DNA from: Actinomycetota bacterium
GTDB taxonomy: Bacteria > Actinomycetota > Actinomycetes > Nanopelagicales > Nanopelagicaceae
Direction of reading: 5' to 3'
DNA: 11,849 bases
NCBI GenBank assembly: GCA_009705165.1
Contig: WLCU01000013.1
Coordinates: forward strand, 1 to 11,849
The translations under genes and the position numbers were made by a program. Below the pieces are notes generated by a model. That model was not told where the DNA came from and did no database searches. It saw nothing but the letters and a program-made list of their open reading frames with translations. Positions 1 to 7,441 of the stretch are shown here, piece by piece (the stretch's first letter is position 1; every line of letters starts with the position of its first letter).

Positions 1-230
1 ACATGCGTGTGATGTTTGCAGGTGCACACGATGAAATTCCTGATCGTCAAGGTCGCGTAACTATTCCTCAAGGACTTCGCACATATGCAGGTCTTGAAAA
101 AGATTGCATCGTTATTGGTGCAAATACTCGCGTTGAAATTTGGGATGCAACTTCATGGAATGAATATCTAGCAGATCGCGAAAAGGGTTTTGCTGATGTT
201 TCAGAGGAGGTTTTTCCCGGCTTGTTCTAA
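1..230 (+). CDS. mraZ: MraZ transcriptional regulator, C-terminal part (5' end outside window)
   Basis: The frame is open from the left edge, entering mid-codon, and stops at TAA 228-230. About 75 residues are visible, roughly the C-terminal half of a protein that is usually about 143 residues in actinobacteria. MraZ is a DNA-binding protein built from two AbrB-like SpoVT repeats, each with a DxxxR signature; here the second repeat is visible as DRQGRVTIP, followed by NTRVEIWD and the terminal EVFPGLF typical of actinobacterial MraZ. Family members form ring-shaped oligomers and regulate their own dcw operon by binding repeats in the promoter upstream of mraZ, which lies outside this window. 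The ATG at position 3 is internal to the gene and not its start. It is followed by the only sizeable intergenic gap in the window, which contains a structured RNA. Confidence 0.95.
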   Translation, partial: MRVMFAGAHDEIPDRQGRVTIPQGLRTYAGLEKDCIVIGANTRVEIWDATSWNEYLADREKGFADVSEEVFPGLF

Positions 231-232
231 CT

Positions 233-334
233 CTCTCATTTGTGGCCACCGCCGACCCTTCGAAAATAGCGGCGCCCCTTCCCCGGCGCCGTTATCACAT
301 AGATCCGTCGGCCGGCGGTGACCAGAGATGAGAG
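233..334 (+). ncRNA. Structured RNA in the rsmH (mraW) leader, probable mraW RNA motif
   Basis: Two nested stems are visible. The inner hairpin pairs 266-276 with 285-295 (11 pairs, one G-U) around the 8-nt loop CCUUCCCC at 277-284. The outer stem pairs 233-256 with 307-334 (about 22 pairs, mismatches at 242/325 and 246/321, bulge at 310-313). By hand count 59 of the 80 bases at 241-320 are G or C, far above the flanking genes. From memory, a comparative-genomics study described a conserved 'mraW' RNA in actinobacteria, placed upstream of mraW (rsmH) and carrying a CUUCCCC terminal loop; position and loop both fit. I am less sure that the published model includes the outer stem. Its function is unknown and a cis-regulatory role is usually presumed. 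There is no U-tract after either stem, so it is not an ordinary intrinsic terminator. Confidence 0.75.
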
Positions 335-340
335 CTCAGC

Positions 341-371
341 ACCAAATTAGTTATTTAAAAAATTAATGTTT
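341..371 (+). other. AT-rich unstructured linker before the rsmH ribosome binding site
   Basis: After the GC-rich structure the sequence switches abruptly to almost pure A+T (for example TTATTTAAAAAATTAATG at 351-368). It probably keeps the ribosome landing zone free of structure. Weak -10-like hexamers can be picked out (around 348-356), but none has a convincing -35 partner, so I do not call a promoter. Confidence 0.4.
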
Positions 372-380
372 GAAAGGGGG
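372..380 (+). promoter_or_regulatory. Ribosome binding site of rsmH, G-rich
   Basis: GAAAGGGGG ends 5 nt before the ATG at 386, and this choice decides the start over the in-frame ATG at 398. The run of five G is unusual for a Shine-Dalgarno site. Together with the following A (GGGGA, 377-381) it is complementary to UCCCC (280-284) in the loop of the upstream hairpin. Confidence 0.75.
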
Positions 381-385
381 ATGTA

Positions 386-1339
386 ATGAATAAAGACATG
401 GCACATGTTTCAGTAATGCGCGATCGTTGCATAGATTTATTGACCCCTGGAATTGAAAAAAGTGAAAACCCTGTTGTAGTTGATGCAACTCTCGGTTTTG
501 GCGGGCACACCGAGGCAATTCTTTCTAAGTTTCCCCAAGTAAAAGTAATTGCAATCGATCGAGATACTGATGCAATTACGGCAGCAACAAAGCGTTTAGC
601 AGAATTTGGCAATCGCTTACAAACATCACATGCCACTTTTGACCAAATTGCAGAAGTTGTCACATCCCATGGTTATACAAAAATAGATGGCGCAATTTTT
701 GACTTAGGTGTTTCATCAATGCAGCTTGATCAAAGCGAACGCGGGTTTTCTTATTCACAGGACGCTCCGCTTGATATGCGCATGGATCGCTCTCAATCAC
801 TAACTGCGGCTGAGATTGTAAATACATATGAACCAGGTCAATTAGTTCGCATTCTGCGCACTTATGGCGAAGAAAAGTTTGCGACCCGCGTAGTAGAGCG
901 CATCGTTAAAGCTCGTGAGATTGCACCGCTTAATTCAACTGCTCAACTTGCGACAATAATCAAAGATGCAATTCCTGCAGCTACTCGTCGCACTGGAGGC
1001 AATCCAGCTAAACGCACTTTTCAGGCACTTCGCATAGAAACCAATGATGAGTTAGGTGCAATTACGAGGGCGCTTCCGGAAGCGCTGAACTTACTTAATA
1101 TCGGCGCACGACTTGTTGTGATGTCGTTTCAATCACTTGAAGATCGCATAGTTAAAGAGCTCTTTGTCGCATCAACTACTTCTGGAACCCCCCGCGGATT
1201 GCCTTTTGAAATCCCTGAATTTGCCGCCAAGTTTTCGTTGGTAATTCGCGGAAGTGAAACTCCTACCGAACAGGAATTGATAGACAATCCGCGATCGGCA
1301 TCGGTGCGGTTGCGTGCAATAGAAAGAGTGGCTGCATAA
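386..1339 (+). CDS. rsmH: 16S rRNA (cytosine-1402 N4)-methyltransferase RsmH (MraW)
   Basis: RsmH transfers a methyl group from S-adenosylmethionine to N4 of C1402 in the 16S rRNA decoding centre. The 317 residues match family length. Visible signatures are the SAM-binding loop DATLGFGGHT (33-42), FDLGVSSMQLD (105-115), the ERGFSY and APLDMRMD segments (118-134), AKRTFQALRIETN (208-220), SFQSLEDRIVK (247-257) and the C-terminal NPRSASVRLRAIE (301-313). The ATG at 386 is chosen because GAAAGGGGG lies 5 nt upstream; the ATG at 398 would leave a 17-nt spacer. The gene starts the long coupled run of dcw genes: its stop codon shares its last A with the ftsL start (TAATG). The structured leader upstream suggests post-transcriptional control of this gene and those behind it. 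Confidence 0.98.
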   Translation: MNKDMAHVSVMRDRCIDLLTPGIEKSENPVVVDATLGFGGHTEAILSKFPQVKVIAIDRDTDAITAATKRLAEFGNRLQTSHATFDQIAEVVTSHGYTKIDGAIFDLGVSSMQLDQSERGFSYSQDAPLDMRMDRSQSLTAAEIVNTYEPGQLVRILRTYGEEKFATRVVERIVKAREIAPLNSTAQLATIIKDAIPAATRRTGGNPAKRTFQALRIETNDELGAITRALPEALNLLNIGARLVVMSFQSLEDRIVKELFVASTTSGTPRGLPFEIPEFAAKFSLVIRGSETPTEQELIDNPRSASVRLRAIERVAA

Positions 1340-1746
1340 TGGCAATGACCGCATTAGCGCCAGCAATTTCTCGTTCACGAGAGTTAATTATCAATAAAAC
1401 TCAAGAGGTTGCTTTTAAGTTAGTACCAGATATTTCTGAACAGACGCAAGAAAACCGTAAATACTTTGCCAAATTTATTTCTATTATAGGAATCCTTGCC
1501 TTGATGTTCTTGCTCTTCATCAATACCTTGCTTGCCCAAGATGCATTTACCTTAAGTCATCTTAAACTTGAAGCAAAAATGGTAAGTGATGAACGTGAAG
1601 CTCTAGCTAGGCAAATTGACCAGGAATCTTCTCCAGAAAATCTGGCTAAGAATGCCCAGGCACTTGGTATGCGCCCATCAGAATCTCCAGTCTTTCTTTT
1701 GTTGAAGCCAACTACCCAAAGCCCAGAAAGTTTAAGTAATGGGTAA
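1339..1746 (+). CDS. ftsL: Cell division protein FtsL (bitopic divisome scaffold)
   Basis: This is a 135-residue protein with a cytoplasmic N-terminal tail, one membrane segment at about 43-65 (FISIIGILALMFLLF core), a short periplasm-side heptad-rich stretch (about 68-97) and a C-terminal block with the pattern SPENLAKNAQALGMRPSESPVFLLL, which resembles the conserved tail of FtsL and DivIC-type septum proteins. FtsL forms a complex with FtsQ and FtsB/DivIC and helps activate FtsW-FtsI at the septum. Primary sequence is poorly conserved in the family, so the assignment rests on topology and on its place between rsmH and ftsI. It overlaps rsmH by one base (TAATG) and ftsI by 8 bases. A second in-frame ATG at 1345 is possible. 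Confidence 0.88.
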   Translation: MAMTALAPAISRSRELIINKTQEVAFKLVPDISEQTQENRKYFAKFISIIGILALMFLLFINTLLAQDAFTLSHLKLEAKMVSDEREALARQIDQESSPENLAKNAQALGMRPSESPVFLLLKPTTQSPESLSNG

Positions 1747-3538
1747 TTTTTCACTTTCACATAGCAGAATTAGAGCCCTAATTTTTCTTATGGCTTTGGT
1801 GATGTTTGTTTTTGGACTACGACTTGTGCAAGTTCAAGCTGTGCAAGCCAGCGATTACCGTAGCCGCGCCTTTAATGAAATGGAAAATACTAAGTCGCTG
1901 CCGGCGCCTAGAGGTGAAATAACTGATGTTAATGGTGTTGCTTTTGCCCGAAGCGTTGCAGCAACAAGCATCGTGGTTGATCAGACACAGATTTCAAACC
2001 CTGCACGAGTCGCCGCTTTTGTTGCACCAATTTTGGGGCTCCCGGTCCAGCAAGTGCAGGAAAGTATTACTGGTAAACGCAAATGGAATATGGTTTATCA
2101 AAATGCGAAACCTGCACTTTGGCAAAAACTCACTAAAACACTTGCCGAATTCAACTCGCAGTTTCCAGCAATGAGCCCCTCCAGAATTATTGGGTTTTTC
2201 CCAGAACGAGGTTACATCCGTGAATACCCATCCGGCTCACTTATAGCTTCATTAGTTGGATTTGTGAACCGTGAAGGCGTTGGCGCATCTGGCTTAGAGT
2301 CGAGCATGAACTCGATAATTTCTGGAGTCGACGGTAAATATTCATATGCAAATGGCTATGGGGCAGAGATTCCAGGATCTCAATCAGAAATTATTCCGGC
2401 ATTATCTGGCACGAATGTCCGTTTAACCATTGACCGCGATATTCAATGGGTTGCATCAAAAGCAATTTCAGATGCGGTTAAAGCATCAAAGGCAATTAGT
2501 GGAACTGTTATCGTGATGGATCCAAAGACTGGTGAAATTCTTGCTCATGCAACGGCGCCAACTTTTGATCCAAATAAAACTTCTACCGTATCTCTAGTTG
2601 CTATGCGCAATCCATCAGTACAAGATGTCTATGAACCCGGTTCAACTGGCAAAGTTATGACGCTTGCAGCTGCAATTGAAGAAAAGAAAATAGGCGCCGA
2701 AACTGTTTTTAATGTTCCCTACGCCCTCAAACGATCAGACAAAGTTTTTCATGATCACGAACGCCATGTGCTCCAGCGCCTAACAACAGCTGGAATTTTG
2801 GCTGTATCTAGCAATACGGGTTCGATTCAAATTGGCGAACTATTGTCCAACGATAAGTTTTATGACTATTTATCCAAGTTTGGTGTCGGAAGTAAAACTG
2901 GATCAGGTCTTCCAGGTGAATCCAAAGGAATTTTGCCTAAAGTTGCTGATTGGTCCGGTACTTCTGCTCCAACTTTTGCTTTTGGGCAAGGTTATTCACT
3001 GACATCAATGCAAGCCACAAGTATTTATGCAACTATCGCAAACGATGGAATTCGAGTTTCACCAACCACAATTGCTGGAACAACTGATTCAAATGGGAAT
3101 TTTACCGCATCTGCCCAACGATCATCTCAACAAGTAGTTAGCCCAGAAACTGCAAAGACAATGCGCTTGATGTTAGAAAGTGTTGTATCTGATAAAGGAA
3201 CCGCACCTGCCGCCGCTATTCCTGGATACCGAGTTGCAGGTAAAACAGGAACAGCAATGCGTATCGATGACACTTGTGGTTGCTATCGCGGTTACACCGC
3301 ATCATTTATTGGTTTTGCACCTGCTGATAAGCCTGCTTATGTAATAAGCGTGACTATTCAAGCACCAAAGGGTTTACATACAGGTGGTGGACTTGCAGGG
3401 CCTGTATTTAAAAAAGTCATGTCTTTTGTTTTACAGAGCCGACATGTTGCTCCTACTGGAACAAAAATTTCTCCAGTCGCTCTTACTGAAAGAGCACTGA
3501 TTACAAAGAAGGCCCAGGATGCAACGGCCTCTAACTAG
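1739..3538 (+). CDS. ftsI: Penicillin-binding protein FtsI (PBP3 class), septal peptidoglycan transpeptidase
   Basis: FtsI is a class B penicillin-binding protein that cross-links septal peptidoglycan. It has 599 residues. A membrane anchor lies at about 12-31, the PBP dimerisation domain runs from about 52 to 215 (begins LPAPRGEITD), and the transpeptidase domain follows from about 250 to 565. The three active-site motifs are present: SxxK as STGK with nucleophile S302, SxN as SSN (357-359) and KTGT (502-505). A CGC pair of cysteines (513, 515) follows the KTGT box. No PASTA domain is present; only a short tail follows the catalytic domain. The start overlaps the ftsL stop (ATGGGTAA), and the 3' end overlaps murE by 20 bases. 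The partner glycosyltransferase FtsW is encoded further along the same cluster. Confidence 0.97.
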   Translation: MGNFSLSHSRIRALIFLMALVMFVFGLRLVQVQAVQASDYRSRAFNEMENTKSLPAPRGEITDVNGVAFARSVAATSIVVDQTQISNPARVAAFVAPILGLPVQQVQESITGKRKWNMVYQNAKPALWQKLTKTLAEFNSQFPAMSPSRIIGFFPERGYIREYPSGSLIASLVGFVNREGVGASGLESSMNSIISGVDGKYSYANGYGAEIPGSQSEIIPALSGTNVRLTIDRDIQWVASKAISDAVKASKAISGTVIVMDPKTGEILAHATAPTFDPNKTSTVSLVAMRNPSVQDVYEPGSTGKVMTLAAAIEEKKIGAETVFNVPYALKRSDKVFHDHERHVLQRLTTAGILAVSSNTGSIQIGELLSNDKFYDYLSKFGVGSKTGSGLPGESKGILPKVADWSGTSAPTFAFGQGYSLTSMQATSIYATIANDGIRVSPTTIAGTTDSNGNFTASAQRSSQQVVSPETAKTMRLMLESVVSDKGTAPAAAIPGYRVAGKTGTAMRIDDTCGCYRGYTASFIGFAPADKPAYVISVTIQAPKGLHTGGGLAGPVFKKVMSFVLQSRHVAPTGTKISPVALTERALITKKAQDATASN

Positions 3539-5003
3539 TCATTCAAAGAAGCTGACGGCACTCGGTGCGATTATTGGCGCAACTCTTAATTCTGACTTCG
3601 ACATAGAGGTAAGTGGGATTTCACAATCAAGTGCTGCAGTGATTGCGGGCGATCTATTTGTTGCATTGCCTGGTGAAAAATTTCATGGCGCAGAATTTGC
3701 TCGTGATGCCATAGAAAAAGGTGCGGTTGCAGTTCTAACCGATGAAGCTGGCGCGGCTATGATTGATGGTGTTCCAGTTCTTGTATCAAGTAATCCACGT
3801 CGAGCCGCAGGTATAGCAAGTGCGTGGTTTTATTCAGAACCAATGCGAGATCTATATAGCATCGGCGTAACAGGTACAAATGGAAAGACCACAGTCACAA
3901 CACTTCTTCATCAGATTATGACTGCAGCAGGCCGGGATAGCGGATTGATTGGCACGGTAGAAACCCGAATTGGTGTCGAGGCAGTTGCAAGTAAACGAAC
4001 CACTCCGGAGAGTAGCGACTTACAAGCGCTTTCAGCGGTTATGCGTGAGCGACATATGCGAAACCTTGTGATGGAGGTTTCAAGCCATGCAATTACTCTT
4101 GAACGAATTCGAGGAAGTCATTTTGCAGTTGTTGGTTTTACAAATCTTTCGCAAGACCATTTAGATTTTCACAAAAATATGGAGGAGTATTTCGCTGCAA
4201 AAGCAAAACTCTTCACATTTGAATATGCTGATTTAGCTGTAATCAACATCGATGACAGTTATGGAAAGCGCTTAGCTGAATTAACTCAACTTCCAGTCGT
4301 GACTCTTTCACGCTTGGATACAAAAGCTAATTGGCATTACTCATCACTAACAAGTGATTATGTTGGTGCATCAGTTTCAGTCAGAGGCACAGGCGGAATT
4401 CTCATTGAAGGTAAAACGCAATTACATGGTGGCTATAACTACGATAATTTGCTGATGGCAATTGCAATCGCGGTTGAAAGTGGAATTGACCCAATTGATA
4501 TAGCCGCAATATTGCCAACACTCACTGGTGCTGTTGGGCGTTTAGAGGCGGTTCGATTGGGGCAGAATTTTACGGCCCTGGTTGATTATGCACATTCACC
4601 AGATGCCGTTACGCGAGTTTTAGAGACTGCACATGAAATAACTGATGGCAAGGTTATTGCAGTATTAGGTTGCGGGGGAGATCGTGACACAACTAAGCGA
4701 ACTTTAATGGGGCAGGCTTTGCATAACGGCGCTGATGTAGCGATATTTACAAGTGATAATCCACGTTCAGAAAAACCCGAAGCGATTCTTGAACAGATGG
4801 TTCTTGATATCGACATAGTGCCACCGAGCGCGATAATTGTTGATCGCGCACAAGCAATTAAAACTGCCGTTGACCTGGCCGAGCCAGGAGATGTTGTCAT
4901 GGTTCTGGGTAAGGGCCATGAAAAAGGTCAGGAAATCAATGGAAGCATTCAAGAATTTGATGATCGCGTTGAATTAGCAAAAGCGATTGAAGATAAGAAG
5001 TGA
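3519..5003 (+). CDS. murE: UDP-MurNAc-L-Ala-D-Glu:diaminopimelate ligase MurE
   Basis: MurE adds the third amino acid to the UDP-MurNAc dipeptide in the cytoplasm, using ATP. The 494 residues match the family. Motifs are the ATP loop GTNGKTT (119-125), EVSSHAI (186-192), the lysine expected to be carbamylated in YFAAKAKLF (K228), DYAHSP (356-361) and DNPR (413-416). DNPR is the known signature of diaminopimelate-adding MurE; lysine-adding enzymes have a different motif there. The wider consensus DNPRxEDP reads DNPRSEKP here. The ATG at 3519 has AAGAAGG (3506-3512) 6 nt upstream and lies inside the end of ftsI, giving the longest overlap of the window. It runs into murF through a 4-base GTGA overlap. 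Confidence 0.97.
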   Translation: MQRPLTSHSKKLTALGAIIGATLNSDFDIEVSGISQSSAAVIAGDLFVALPGEKFHGAEFARDAIEKGAVAVLTDEAGAAMIDGVPVLVSSNPRRAAGIASAWFYSEPMRDLYSIGVTGTNGKTTVTTLLHQIMTAAGRDSGLIGTVETRIGVEAVASKRTTPESSDLQALSAVMRERHMRNLVMEVSSHAITLERIRGSHFAVVGFTNLSQDHLDFHKNMEEYFAAKAKLFTFEYADLAVINIDDSYGKRLAELTQLPVVTLSRLDTKANWHYSSLTSDYVGASVSVRGTGGILIEGKTQLHGGYNYDNLLMAIAIAVESGIDPIDIAAILPTLTGAVGRLEAVRLGQNFTALVDYAHSPDAVTRVLETAHEITDGKVIAVLGCGGDRDTTKRTLMGQALHNGADVAIFTSDNPRSEKPEAILEQMVLDIDIVPPSAIIVDRAQAIKTAVDLAEPGDVVMVLGKGHEKGQEINGSIQEFDDRVELAKAIEDKK

Positions 5004-6376
5004 TTACTTTAACTGCGGGCGAGATTGCTCTTCTTCTAGGGGGAGAACTGCATTGCGATAAAGACTTACTGGTGTCAAAGGCACCTGTATTTGATTCACG
5101 TTTAGCAACTCCGGGCTGTATTTTCTTAGCTCTGCAGGGTGAGAATCTTGATGGACATGAATTTGCAGCTGATGCATATCGCAAAGGAGCAATGTTTTCA
5201 CTGACTTCAAAGCGAATTGATGGACCATGCATTGTTGTTAAAGATGTTCTTGAAGCCTTATCTATTCTTGCCGAGTTTGTTCGAAAGCGATTAGAGAAAC
5301 TAACAGTTATTGCAATTACTGGGTCTCAAGGAAAAACGAGCACAAAAGATCTTTTATTTCACATGTTAAGCGCCGTTGGTCCAACCGTTGCACCTGCAGG
5401 CTCGTTTAATAATGATTTAGGGCTACCCATTACTTTGCTTGAATGTGATGATCGCACTCGATTTTGTATTTTAGAAATGGGTGCACGTCATAAAGGCGAT
5501 ATTGCGCGTTTGTGTGAAATTGCAAAACCTAATATCGGGGTTGTACTAACTGTTGGAACTGCGCACTTAGGTGAATTTGGTTCGCAAGAAGCGATTGCAC
5601 AAACTAAGGGTGAACTGATTGCTTCACTGGATAAGAATGCAATCGCAATTCTGGGCACTTATGATCAATTCACCCCAGCCATGTCAAAACTCCATGATGG
5701 CCAAGTGATTTTCTTTGGCGAAGGTCCAGATTATGAAGTCCGGGCAACAGATATAGAGATGCGTGAGGGTAGACCGCACTTTGATTTAGTAACCGCAGCA
5801 GGCCGCGACGCAGTTGGAATGCGAACAGTTGGTGCCCACCAAGTCTCGAATGCTTTAGCAGTTGCAGCCGTAGGTACAGCACTTGCTTTACCCCTTGAAT
5901 TAATTGCAAGTTCACTTTCAACTGCGCAAGTTTCAAGCAAATGGCGAATGGAGCTTCATGAAGTTGGTGACTTACTCATCATCAACGACTCATACAACGC
6001 TAACCCCGCCTCTATGGCAGCTGCGCTACGGTCATTAACGCTCTTTGCGCAAGAACGTGGGGGAGCAGCCTGGGCATTTTTAGGAAAGATGCATGAACTC
6101 GGCGAGTCACAAGCCCAAGAAAGCGCCGCAATCGCTGACCTTGCAGTTGAATTAGGTATTGATCACTTAGTTGAAATTAATGCCCCTGAATATGGAACGC
6201 CAGAAGGTGCGATGACTGTCCATCACAGAAGCGATTTTGAATCTGCGATTGATTTAGTTAAGTACTTCGCGCCAGGTGATGTGGTTTTAGTTAAGGCTTC
6301 GCGTTCTGAAAGCTTTGAAATTCTTGCAGCAGCAATCGAGCAAGCTTGGAAAGAGAGAGGCGAAAGCACCGAATGA
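5000..6376 (+). CDS. murF: UDP-MurNAc-tripeptide:D-Ala-D-Ala ligase MurF
   Basis: MurF joins D-alanyl-D-alanine to UDP-MurNAc-tripeptide with ATP, completing the cytoplasmic pentapeptide precursor. The 458 residues are normal for the family. Visible motifs are the ATP loop GSQGKTST (108-115), GSFNNDLGLP (134-143), the TKGEL segment (202-206), NDSYNANPASM (329-339) and LGKMHELG (361-368). The start codon is GTG, at the GTGA overlap with the murE stop; no strong Shine-Dalgarno is visible, so translation probably depends on coupling to murE. The 3' end overlaps mraY by 4 bases (ATGA). Confidence 0.97.
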   Translation: MITLTAGEIALLLGGELHCDKDLLVSKAPVFDSRLATPGCIFLALQGENLDGHEFAADAYRKGAMFSLTSKRIDGPCIVVKDVLEALSILAEFVRKRLEKLTVIAITGSQGKTSTKDLLFHMLSAVGPTVAPAGSFNNDLGLPITLLECDDRTRFCILEMGARHKGDIARLCEIAKPNIGVVLTVGTAHLGEFGSQEAIAQTKGELIASLDKNAIAILGTYDQFTPAMSKLHDGQVIFFGEGPDYEVRATDIEMREGRPHFDLVTAAGRDAVGMRTVGAHQVSNALAVAAVGTALALPLELIASSLSTAQVSSKWRMELHEVGDLLIINDSYNANPASMAAALRSLTLFAQERGGAAWAFLGKMHELGESQAQESAAIADLAVELGIDHLVEINAPEYGTPEGAMTVHHRSDFESAIDLVKYFAPGDVVLVKASRSESFEILAAAIEQAWKERGESTE

Positions 6377-7437
6377 GACAGATTTTAATTGCCGGTGCCG
6401 TCGCCTTAGCTTTTGCACTATTTGGAACCAAAGGATTAATCCGTATCTTGGCATCTCGCGGTTATGGTCAAATTATCAGAGACGATGGACCGTCTACACA
6501 TAAAACAAAACATGGCACACCTACTATGGGTGGAGTCATCTTTATTGTTGCTGCAATCGTTGGTTATGTTGTTGCCCACCTTGTAACTGGAAACGGCATG
6601 ACCGTGTCAGCTATTTTAGTAATCGGCCTAGTAATTGGTCTTGGATGTGTTGGTTTTCTTGATGATTGGCTTAAAGTTTCACGACAAAACTCATCGGGAT
6701 TAAAAGGGCGCTACAAGCTCCTTGCGCAAGCAGTTCTCGCTGGTGTTTTTGGGTATTTAGGTTTGCAGTTTGCTGATTCAAATCAACTGACTCCTATTTC
6801 TAGTTATTTATCCGGCGTGCGTGAAACAACGATTTTTCTAGGTTCGGCTCTTGTCATCATCTTTGTAATTGTGATGGTTATGTCAGCAAGCAATGGAGTC
6901 AATTTGACTGACGGACTAGATGGTCTTGCAACTGGTGCAACGATTATGACTTTTCTAGCCTTTGTTCTCATTGGTGTGTGGGAATTTGGTCAGAGTTGTG
7001 CAATTGGCGTTTTTGGGCCGACAAATTGCTACCAAGTTCGAGATCCGCTTGACCTGGCAGTTCTAGCAGCAGCTTTTGCTGGTGGTTGCACTGGGTTTCT
7101 TTGGTGGAACACCGCACCAGCAAAAATCATTATGGGAGACACGGGTTCGTTGGCACTAGGTGCCGCAATCGCTGGCTTTGCAACCACACTTCGAGTCGAA
7201 CTTTTGCTTATTCCACTCGGTGGCTTATTTGTAATTGTCACAATGTCAGTTGTTATTCAAACGCTGTACTTCAAAATCAGCGGAGGCAAGCGCGTCTTTA
7301 GAATGGCGCCGCTACATCATCACTTTGAACTCAAAGGGTGGGCTGAAATTACAGTGGTAATTCGTTTTTGGATTATTGCCGGACTCAGTGTGGCCGGTGG
7401 ACTTGGTTTATTTTATGCCCAGTGGGTCGTTAAGTAG
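6373..7437 (+). CDS. mraY: Phospho-MurNAc-pentapeptide transferase MraY
   Basis: MraY is the polytopic membrane enzyme that transfers phospho-MurNAc-pentapeptide from UDP to undecaprenyl phosphate, giving lipid I. From the ATG at 6373 the protein has 354 residues, near the usual 360. Signatures are KTKHGTPTMGG (44-54), the aspartate pair in FLDDWLK (D97, D98), NLTDGLDGLA (177-186, with D180 and D183), MGDTGSLALG (254-263) and the cytoplasmic histidine motif LHHHFELKGW (314-323). An upstream TTG at 6346 is in frame but would add a charged, non-conserved lead. The ATG overlaps the murF stop as ATGA and gives the expected N-terminus, with the first membrane segment close to residue 1. GAGAGAGG at 6353-6360 may serve as ribosome binding site, although the spacer is long. 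Confidence 0.97.
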   Translation: MRQILIAGAVALAFALFGTKGLIRILASRGYGQIIRDDGPSTHKTKHGTPTMGGVIFIVAAIVGYVVAHLVTGNGMTVSAILVIGLVIGLGCVGFLDDWLKVSRQNSSGLKGRYKLLAQAVLAGVFGYLGLQFADSNQLTPISSYLSGVRETTIFLGSALVIIFVIVMVMSASNGVNLTDGLDGLATGATIMTFLAFVLIGVWEFGQSCAIGVFGPTNCYQVRDPLDLAVLAAAFAGGCTGFLWWNTAPAKIIMGDTGSLALGAAIAGFATTLRVELLLIPLGGLFVIVTMSVVIQTLYFKISGGKRVFRMAPLHHHFELKGWAEITVVIRFWIIAGLSVAGGLGLFYAQWVVK

Positions 7438-7441
7438 TTTT

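Noticed and set aside
3..5. ATG at the left edge as the start of a short 75-residue gene
   Set aside because: The protein is the C-terminal half of MraZ; the first repeat must lie upstream of the window.
231..334. The stems as an intrinsic terminator after mraZ
   Set aside because: Neither stem is followed by a U-tract; AAAUUAGU and later A-rich sequence come only after an unpaired stretch.
341..370. Promoter for rsmH in the AT-rich linker
   Set aside because: Only loose -10-like hexamers and no -35 match at proper spacing; AT-richness alone is not enough.
355..663. Antisense open frame of 102 codons across the start of rsmH
   Set aside because: It lies opposite conserved RsmH motifs and its protein resembles nothing I know; a composition shadow.
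4586..4900. Antisense open frame of 104 codons across murE
   Set aside because: It lies wholly opposite the conserved MurE C-terminal domain and has no recognisable product or ribosome binding site.
6346..6372. TTG start extending mraY upstream
   Set aside because: It adds a charged, non-conserved lead within murF; the ATG at 6373 in an ATGA overlap fits family N-termini.
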